This document shows, piece by piece, positions 5,061 through 10,278 of a stretch of DNA of 10,278 bases. The DNA is from an uncultured Clostridia bacterium. GTDB lineage: Bacteria > Bacillota > Clostridia > Christensenellales > CAG-138. A model generated the notes under the pieces. That model had not been told where the DNA came from, ran no database searches, and saw only the letters and a program-made list of their open reading frames with translations. Every line of letters starts with the position of its first letter. Position 1 is the stretch's first letter. The DNA is taken from assembly GCA_937915925.1 (NCBI GenBank), contig CALGGM010000076.1, forward strand, positions 1 to 10,278. The letters are read 5' to 3'. A program made the position numbers and the translations under genes.

Positions 5061-7235
5061 ATGAAAAGAACACTCGCAATCGTGCTCGCACTCGTGATGG
5101 TTCTCGGACTGGTGGCTTGCGGCAACAACACCGCGGAAACGACCACCCCGGAAGCGCAGACGGGAAGCGACACCACGCTCGCAGGAACCTATGACATCAC
5201 CGTCTGGGTCGGCGAGAATGCAGTCGATCTGACCAAGAAGCAGATCGAGGACTTCAACAACACGAACACCGACGGCATCAAGTTCGTCGCGACGGTCAAC
5301 CCGGTCTCCGAGGCGACCTCTGCCGATCAGATGCTGGTTGACGTTTCCGTTGGCGCTGACATCTACTGCTTCGCGCAGGACCAGTTCGCTCGCCTCGTTC
5401 AGGGCGGCGCGCTGAACAGACTCGGCGACAAGGCGGCGGAGACGGTCAGAGCGGCAAACGATCCCGGCGTCGTTGCAGCGGCAACCTCCGGCGACACGCT
5501 CTATGCGTACCCGATGACCTCCGATAACGGCTACTTCATGTTCTATGACAACAGCGTTATCCCCGAGGAAGACGTTGATTCTCTCGAAAAGCTGATCGCG
5601 GACTGCGAAGCCGCAAACAAGTACTTCTGCTTCGAAGCACAGACTTCCGCATGGTACATTGCGTCCTGGTTCTTCGCAACCGGCTGCAAATCCGAGTGGA
5701 CCACCGGTGACGACGGTTCCTTCATCTCCGTTCTTGATACGTTCAACAGCCCCGAGGGTCTGATCGCGGTCAAGGGCATGAAGAAGCTCGTTGATTCCCC
5801 GATGCACAAGTCCTCCTCCGCGGCTGCTGAATTCGCAAGCGACGCGGCGATCGTTGTGACCGGTACCTGGGCATACAACGATATCAAGGACCTGCTCGGC
5901 GACAAGATGGGCGTTACCGATCTGCCCTCCTTCGAGGTTGACGGCAAGGAATACCATCTCGGTTCCTTCAACGGCTGCAAGCTGATGGGCGTCAAGACGC
6001 AGGACGATCCGGTCCGTGCGGCGGCTCTCCACAAGCTCGCGCAGTTCCTCACCGACGAAGACCGCCAGATGGAGCGTTTCGAAGCGCTTGCATGGGGTCC
6101 GTCCAACACGAATGCGCAGAATTCCGAAGCGGTTCAGCAGGATCCGGGTCTGTCCGCTCTGCTCAAGCAGAACGCATACTCCCGTCCGCAGGGCCAGATC
6201 CACGGCGCATGGTGGGATATCGCGAAGGTCATCGCAGATGACGTTAAGGCTGCAACCGACGAAGATGGCCTGAAGGCTGCTCTTCAGAACTACTATGACA
6301 AGATCTCTGCTCTGTTCACCATGACCGAGGAAGAGAAGAACGCTTGGGGCGTCATCGGTTCCATCTGCGGCACGAGCTGGGATACCGACTTCCCGATGAC
6401 CGAGACCGAAGCGGGCGTGTTCGTGTCCGAACCGCTCGAGCTCAAAGCGGGCGAAGAATTCAAAGTCCGTCAGGGCGCAAGCTGGGATCTCAACTACGGT
6501 GCTGACTGCGCACAGAACGGCGACAACATCGTTGTTCCCGCGGATGGCACCTACACCGTCACCCTCGACACCAACAACATGACACTGACCTTCGTCAATG
6601 AGGACGGCGTCCTCCCCGAAGCGGCAGCACCCGCGGAAGGTGAAGAACCGGCAGACGGCGAAGGCGAAGCGGAAGCTCCCGCAGCGGACACCTGGGCGCT
6701 GATCGGCACGCTGTGCGGCACCAACTGGGACACCGACATCGCGATGTTCGAGAAGGAAGGCAAGTGGCTGGCGCCCGTCGTCCTGAAGGCAGGCGAAGAG
6801 TTCAAGGTCCGCGCGAATGCTGACTGGGCACTGAACTACGGCATCACCGAAGGCGCAACCGTCGCAGGCGGCGACAACGTCAAGGTCGAAGAGGACGGCA
6901 CGTACCTCGTGACCCTCGATCTGACCGGCGAAGCGCCCGTTCTGACCGCAGAGAAGATGACCTGGACCGTCATCGGCAGCTTCGAAGCAAGCGGCTGGGC
7001 AACCGACGTTGCAATGACGGAGACCGAAGTCGGCGTTTGGGTATCCGAACCCATCGCGATGGTCGCAGGCAATGAATTCAAAGTCCGTGCAAACGCCGGT
7101 TGGGACGTCAACTTCGGTATCACCGACGGCGCAGCGGTTCAGGATGGCGCAAATGTCGCAGTCGAAGCAGACGGCAACTACGTTGTCACGCTCGACCTCA
7201 ACAACCTGACGCTGACCTTCGCAGCAGCGGAATAA
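5061..7235 (+). CDS. Sugar ABC transporter substrate-binding lipoprotein fused to three starch-binding-like repeats
   Basis: A 724-residue MalE-type binding protein, much longer than the usual 400-450 residues. The signal peptide ends LGLVAC, so C20 would be lipidated. After a Thr/Glu-rich linker the binding domain runs from about 38 to 425, from DITVWVGENAVDLTKKQIEDFN to GQIHGAWWDIAKVIADDV near its end. Three repeats follow, starting at W429, W545 and W635, each about 85-90 residues: W-x-x-IG near the start, then W-x-TD, EP or a similar pair, AG-(E/N)-EFKVR, W-x-(L/V)-N-(Y/F)-G, and a closing GxYxVTLD. This matches the pattern of X25 / SusE-F-type starch-binding modules. A Pro/Glu/Ala-rich linker (about 516-544) separates repeats 1 and 2 only. 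The start is set by AGGAGGG at 5049-5055; opening the frame at the ATG at 4959 would bury the signal peptide. It should deliver oligosaccharides, probably maltodextrins, to the permeases downstream. Confidence 0.92.
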   Translation: MKRTLAIVLALVMVLGLVACGNNTAETTTPEAQTGSDTTLAGTYDITVWVGENAVDLTKKQIEDFNNTNTDGIKFVATVNPVSEATSADQMLVDVSVGADIYCFAQDQFARLVQGGALNRLGDKAAETVRAANDPGVVAAATSGDTLYAYPMTSDNGYFMFYDNSVIPEEDVDSLEKLIADCEAANKYFCFEAQTSAWYIASWFFATGCKSEWTTGDDGSFISVLDTFNSPEGLIAVKGMKKLVDSPMHKSSSAAAEFASDAAIVVTGTWAYNDIKDLLGDKMGVTDLPSFEVDGKEYHLGSFNGCKLMGVKTQDDPVRAAALHKLAQFLTDEDRQMERFEALAWGPSNTNAQNSEAVQQDPGLSALLKQNAYSRPQGQIHGAWWDIAKVIADDVKAATDEDGLKAALQNYYDKISALFTMTEEEKNAWGVIGSICGTSWDTDFPMTETEAGVFVSEPLELKAGEEFKVRQGASWDLNYGADCAQNGDNIVVPADGTYTVTLDTNNMTLTFVNEDGVLPEAAAPAEGEEPADGEGEAEAPAADTWALIGTLCGTNWDTDIAMFEKEGKWLAPVVLKAGEEFKVRANADWALNYGITEGATVAGGDNVKVEEDGTYLVTLDLTGEAPVLTAEKMTWTVIGSFEASGWATDVAMTETEVGVWVSEPIAMVAGNEFKVRANAGWDVNFGITDGAAVQDGANVAVEADGNYVVTLDLNNLTLTFAAAE
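6345..7232 (+). repeat. Three tandem carbohydrate-binding-like modules in the binding protein
   Basis: Protein-level repeats begin at bases 6345, 6693 and 6963 (W429, W545, W635). They share WxxIG, EFKVR, an aromatic W followed by N(Y/F)G, and GxYxVTLD. They are clearly homologous but diverged, so the duplication is not recent. Repeats 2 and 3 share EFKVRANA and are closer to each other than to repeat 1, which has EFKVRQGA. Confidence 0.85.
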
Positions 7236-7249
7236 GACATATTCGACTC

Positions 7250-7284
7250 GATCCGTAAGCTCTCACTATAGGCTTAGCCGGATC
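7250..7284 (+). other. Imperfect hairpin just after the binding-protein gene
   Basis: GATCCG-TAAGC (7250-7260) pairs with GCTTA-GC-CGGATC (7272-7284), 11 base pairs with a two-base bulge and an 11-base loop. It starts 15 bases after the stop codon and has no T-run. It may protect the 3' end of the binding-protein mRNA, together with the terminator-like hairpin that follows. Confidence 0.45.
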
Positions 7285-7300
7285 CGATTCGAACGGATTT

Positions 7301-7338
7301 CGGTTGGAGCCGCAATAAGCGGCTCCAACCGTTCTTTT
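7301..7338 (+). terminator. Intrinsic terminator-like hairpin between binding protein and permeases
   Basis: CGGTTGGAGCCGC (7301-7313) and GCGGCTCCAACCG (7319-7331) form a perfect 13-pair stem around AATAA, followed by TTCTTTTC. The T-run is interrupted, so partial termination is likely. That would give more binding protein than permease, as in other MalE/MalF operons where an intergenic hairpin sets the ratio. Confidence 0.72.
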
Positions 7339-7353
7339 CAAGATGAGTCACTG

Positions 7354-7377
7354 AACCGCCCGAAAATTTCGGCGGTT
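7354..7377 (+). other. Third intergenic hairpin, upstream of the first permease
   Basis: AACCGCC (7354-7360) and GGCGGTT (7371-7377) pair over seven bases, and GAAA/TTTC can extend the stem if one C bulges out. The sequence after it, TCTCCTCTC, is pyrimidine-rich but not a T-run. It ends about 19 bases before the ribosome binding site of the permease at 7410. It could be a second weak terminator or a 5' stabiliser of the permease mRNA. Confidence 0.4.
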
Positions 7378-7409
7378 TCTCCTCTCGGTCGTGATAAGGA
7401 GGGTAGTAA

Positions 7410-9176
7410 ATGTATAAGAAAAAGATAACCCCCGGGGTCGTAAAAACCGTTCTCGGCGTACTGCTTCTGGGGATCTCGTGGCTTGTCGCCTCGGTCTTGA
7501 TCCCGAAGATCAAGAAGTCCATCCTTACGCCCTATCAGCCCGGCGAAGACGGCTTCGTGATCTGGGCGATCCTTACTGGGATCATCATCATCGGCGGCAT
7601 TATCCTGCTGTTCATGGGCATCAAGGAAATGGTGCGCACGGCACAGTATAATAAGAAGGTCGTAGCGAGCGGCAATTATGTCAGGAAGACAAACGAACGC
7701 AGCGCGTTCGCCGTATTCTTCTCCAACATCGGCAAAAAGATCGCAAACTTCTTCGTCGGCATCGGCAAGGGGCTTGCAGACATCGTAAAAACGTTCATCC
7801 ACGGCGACTGGAAGACCAAGATCTCCTACGTCGTCATGGGGTTTGGCAACATCACAAGAGGGCAGATCTTACGAGGCCTTTTGTTCCTGCTTCTTGAGAT
7901 CGTCTTCATCGTCTACATGGTCCTGCCCAAGGGCGGCGCCTACTGGCTTTCGATGCTGCCGTCTCTCGGCAAGGTCGCGCCCAACCCGCACGGCGTGTAT
8001 AACGAGGTGCTGGACGCGTACGTTGCGACGCCCGGCGACCAGTCGTTCCGTATCCTGCTGTACGGCGTTCTGACGATCTTCTTCATCATCGCGGTCGTCT
8101 ATACGTGGTACACCAACATCAAGCAGAACAAGATCGCGGAGCAGATCCTTCGCTCCGGCAAGAAGCTCAAGAGCGGCAAGGACGATCTGAAGTCGCTCGT
8201 CGACGATCAGTTCCATAAGACGCTTTTAGCGCTTCCGACCGTCGGTATCTTAATCTTCACGGTCATGCCGATCATCTTCATGATCCTGGTTGCGTTCACC
8301 AACTATTCCTCGATCAACGACGGTATGAACAACGGTCTGTTCCACTGGGTCGGCTTTGAAAACTTCAAGACCATGTTCTCGTGGGACGTCGGCGGCGTCA
8401 ACTACTCCGCGACGTTCGGTGAAATCCTGCTGTGGACGCTGATCTGGGCGGTGTTCGCGACGTTCACGAACTACTTCCTCGGCATCCTCGTCGCAATGGC
8501 GATCAACAAGAAGGGCATCCATTTGAAGAAGGTCTGGAGAACCATCCTGATCATGACCATCGCGATCCCGCAGTTCATTTCCCTGCTGTACATCTCTAAG
8601 ATGTTCAGTCTGAACGGTCTTATCAACGGCTTCTTGATCGACCTCGGCATCATCGAGCCGGCGAAGGCGATCGACTTCTTGGGCGGCAACAACCCGGTGC
8701 TCGCGCGTCTGATGGTCATCATCATCAATATCTGGATCGGCATCCCGTACCTGATGCTGATCGCAACGGGTATCTTGATGAACATCCCGGCGGACCTGTA
8801 CGAATCCGCCAAGATCGACGGCGCAAGCGGCTGGAAGCAGTTTAGTAAGATCACGCTTCCCTACATGCTGTTCATCACCGGTCCGTACCTTCTTACGAGC
8901 TTTACGGGCAACATGAACAACTTCAACGTCATTTACCTGTTGACGGGCGGCGGTCCGACCAACCCGACCGCATCCGGCGCAGCGGGCAACGTCGGCTACA
9001 CGGACCTTTTAATCACGTGGCTGTTCAAGATCACCCAGACCGGTACGGCAGCGGACGGCTCGCAGTATTATCTGGCTTCCGTCATCGGTATTCTCGTCTT
9101 TATCGTGGTCGGCGTCATTTCGCTGGTCGTATACAGCGTTCTGCCTTCGGTCAAGAATGAGGAGGATTTCCAATAA
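7410..9176 (+). CDS. malF: Sugar ABC transporter permease, MalF type with long N-terminal extension
   Basis: A 588-residue integral membrane protein forming half of the sugar channel. About ten hydrophobic segments can be seen, near residues 11-31, 49-71, 153-172, 214-234, 273-297, 335-365, 377-398, 431-455, 484-500 and 556-578. The permease core is the C-terminal 320 residues. Its EAA loop ESAKIDGASGWKQFSKITLP (465-484) is the docking site for the ATPase. LLTGGGPTNPT (510-520) is typical of MalF/GanP/UgpA proteins. The N-terminal 270 residues, with four membrane segments and two basic loops, exceed the extension of ordinary homologues; GNITRGQILRGLLFL recalls the added part of Gram-positive MalF proteins. 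AAGGAGGG at 7396-7403 lies 6 bases from the ATG. The stop overlaps the next start by one base (TAATG). The substrate, maltodextrin or galacto-oligosaccharide, cannot be read from the sequence. Confidence 0.93.
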   Translation: MYKKKITPGVVKTVLGVLLLGISWLVASVLIPKIKKSILTPYQPGEDGFVIWAILTGIIIIGGIILLFMGIKEMVRTAQYNKKVVASGNYVRKTNERSAFAVFFSNIGKKIANFFVGIGKGLADIVKTFIHGDWKTKISYVVMGFGNITRGQILRGLLFLLLEIVFIVYMVLPKGGAYWLSMLPSLGKVAPNPHGVYNEVLDAYVATPGDQSFRILLYGVLTIFFIIAVVYTWYTNIKQNKIAEQILRSGKKLKSGKDDLKSLVDDQFHKTLLALPTVGILIFTVMPIIFMILVAFTNYSSINDGMNNGLFHWVGFENFKTMFSWDVGGVNYSATFGEILLWTLIWAVFATFTNYFLGILVAMAINKKGIHLKKVWRTILIMTIAIPQFISLLYISKMFSLNGLINGFLIDLGIIEPAKAIDFLGGNNPVLARLMVIIINIWIGIPYLMLIATGILMNIPADLYESAKIDGASGWKQFSKITLPYMLFITGPYLLTSFTGNMNNFNVIYLLTGGGPTNPTASGAAGNVGYTDLLITWLFKITQTGTAADGSQYYLASVIGILVFIVVGVISLVVYSVLPSVKNEEDFQ

Positions 9177-10075
9177 TGAAAACGAATGAAAACACCGCCT
9201 CTATGAAGAGACATATGGGCATGAAGGCAGCTTCGCGCATCAGCAACACGATCATTCATATCATTCTGGTCATCATCAGCGTGATCTGGCTGATCCCGTT
9301 CGTCTGCATCGTGATCCAATCCTTCCGCGTATACCCCACGACCATGTCGCGTTACCTCCTGAACCATCCGGATATCGCGTTCCGCTGGGGCTTTGACAAC
9401 TACGTGAATCTCTGGAAATCCGACTTCCCGAGATGGTACTTAAACACCTTCATCATCGCGCTTGTCGTCGCGGTGGTACAGACGATCATCGTGCTGTGCA
9501 TGTCGTACACGCTGTCGCGCTTCCGCTTCAAGCTGCGTAAGCCGATGATGCAGTTCATGCTGATCCTCGGCATGTTCCCGGGCATGCTCTCCATGATCAT
9601 CCTGTACCAGGTCCTGAAGGACATCGGACTCGCGGGCGCAAACGCGATCCCCGGTCTGATCCTCGTGTATGTCGCGTCCTCCGGCATGGGCTACTACGTA
9701 TCGAAGGGCTTCTTCGACACGATCCCGAAATCGCTGGACGAAGCGGCGCGCGTCGACGGCGCAACGAGATCGCAGGTCCTCTTCAAGATCATCCTGCCGC
9801 TCGCAAAGCCGATCGTCATCTACACGGTTTTGACGGCGTTCATGGGCCCGTGGGGCGACTTCGTATTCGCAAAGTATGTCAGTGGCGTCACGCCGAGCGC
9901 ATACAACGTAGCAGTCGGTTTGCAGTCCTGGCTTGCGACCGATACGATGACGAACAACTACTACACCATGTTCTGCGCAGGCGGCGTCGTGGTTGCGATC
10001 CCGGTCGTGATCCTGTTCATGTGCCTGCAGAGATACTACGTGGAAGGCGTCACGGGCGGCGCGGTCAAGGGTTAA
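9176..10075 (+). CDS. malG: Sugar ABC transporter permease, MalG type
   Basis: A 299-residue inner-channel partner of the preceding permease, close to the usual 280-300 residues. Six hydrophobic segments are visible, near 24-49, 90-112, 122-145, 155-176, 210-230 and 266-285. The EAA loop EAARVDGATRSQVLFKIILP (189-208) is intact, with D194 and G195 in place, so it should engage the ATPase. The C-terminus VEGVTGGAVKG is characteristic of MalG/GanQ proteins. Its ATG shares a base with the upstream stop (TAATG), and its GGAGGA (9161-9166) lies inside the end of the upstream gene, so translation is probably coupled and gives equal amounts of the two permeases. The gene ends 37 bases before the ATPase gene. 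Confidence 0.95.
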   Translation: MKTNENTASMKRHMGMKAASRISNTIIHIILVIISVIWLIPFVCIVIQSFRVYPTTMSRYLLNHPDIAFRWGFDNYVNLWKSDFPRWYLNTFIIALVVAVVQTIIVLCMSYTLSRFRFKLRKPMMQFMLILGMFPGMLSMIILYQVLKDIGLAGANAIPGLILVYVASSGMGYYVSKGFFDTIPKSLDEAARVDGATRSQVLFKIILPLAKPIVIYTVLTAFMGPWGDFVFAKYVSGVTPSAYNVAVGLQSWLATDTMTNNYYTMFCAGGVVVAIPVVILFMCLQRYYVEGVTGGAVKG

Positions 10076-10112
10076 GCCCGAACTCTAACGAGAAGAAAAG
10101 GAGTACACCGAT

Positions 10113-10278
10113 ATGGCAAGTGTAAAACTTACAAACGTAAAGAAGGTTTACGATAACAACGTTGTTGCCGTACACGACTTCAACCTTGACATCAAGGACA
10201 AGGAGTTCGTCGTGTTCGTCGGACCGTCCGGCTGCGGCAAATCCACCACGCTCCGTATGGTCGCGGGTCTTGAAGAGA
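10113..10278 (+). CDS. msmX: ABC transporter ATPase, MsmX/UgpC/MalK type (partial, cut by window end)
   Basis: Only the first 55 codons are present. The reading frame begins MASVKLTNVKKVYDNNVVAV, a typical start of carbohydrate ABC ATPases, and has an intact Walker A motif GPSGCGKST at residues 37-45, followed by LRMVAGLEE. It should hydrolyse ATP on the cytoplasmic side and bind the EAA loops of the two permeases. AAGGAG (10098-10103) lies 9 bases before the ATG. In many Firmicutes one such ATPase serves several importers and lies elsewhere; here it follows the permeases and is probably cotranscribed. The Walker B, signature and C-terminal regulatory parts lie outside the window. Confidence 0.93.
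   Translation, partial: MASVKLTNVKKVYDNNVVAVHDFNLDIKDKEFVVFVGPSGCGKSTTLRMVAGLEE

Noticed and set aside
4941..6203. A 420-codon open frame antisense to the binding-protein gene
   Set aside because: No ribosome binding site or recognisable domain; the sense frame carries a signal peptide and a complete binding domain.

Overview
The window looks like a glycan-use locus from a Gram-positive, fairly GC-rich member of the Clostridia (Firmicutes/Bacillota). Three exported proteins begin with lipoprotein signal peptides ending in a cysteine. Most genes have strong GGAGG-type ribosome binding sites, and the importer is a MalEFG-K type ABC system with a Gram-positive style long MalF. Nothing in the sequence fixes the species; an uncultured gut or rumen clostridium is a reasonable inference.

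Layout. Positions 1-114 hold no convincing gene but two RNA hairpins downstream of the amylase stop. Positions 115-1731 (minus strand) encode a lipoprotein alpha-amylase family enzyme (GH13). A roughly 105-base divergent promoter region follows. Reading right from it are two unrecognised membrane proteins (1837-2331 and 2324-2872, overlapping by 8 bases) and, 13 bases later, a lipoprotein endo-beta-1,4-galactanase (GH53) with an Ig-like domain and a C-terminal carbohydrate-binding domain (2886-4859). A strong promoter at 4913-4941 then starts a second rightward unit: a sugar-binding lipoprotein (5061-7235) carrying three C-terminal starch-binding-like repeats, an intergenic stretch with several hairpins including a terminator-like one, the two permeases (7410-9176 and 9176-10075), and the first 55 codons of the ATPase (10113-10278, cut by the window end).

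How the parts fit. The two surface hydrolases cut polysaccharides into oligosaccharides outside the cell. The binding lipoprotein captures these and passes them to the MalF/MalG channel, powered by an MsmX/UgpC-type ATPase. The amylase and the starch-binding-like repeats point to alpha-glucans. The galactanase points to beta-1,4-galactan, for which the known importer (GanSPQ) belongs to the same transporter family. So the transported sugar is not settled by sequence alone.

The most notable items are the binding protein fused to three starch-binding-like modules, the pair of unknown membrane proteins probably read from a leaderless transcript, and the hairpin-rich region between the binding protein and permease genes. 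I found no CRISPR array, tRNA, rRNA, insertion sequence or phage gene.
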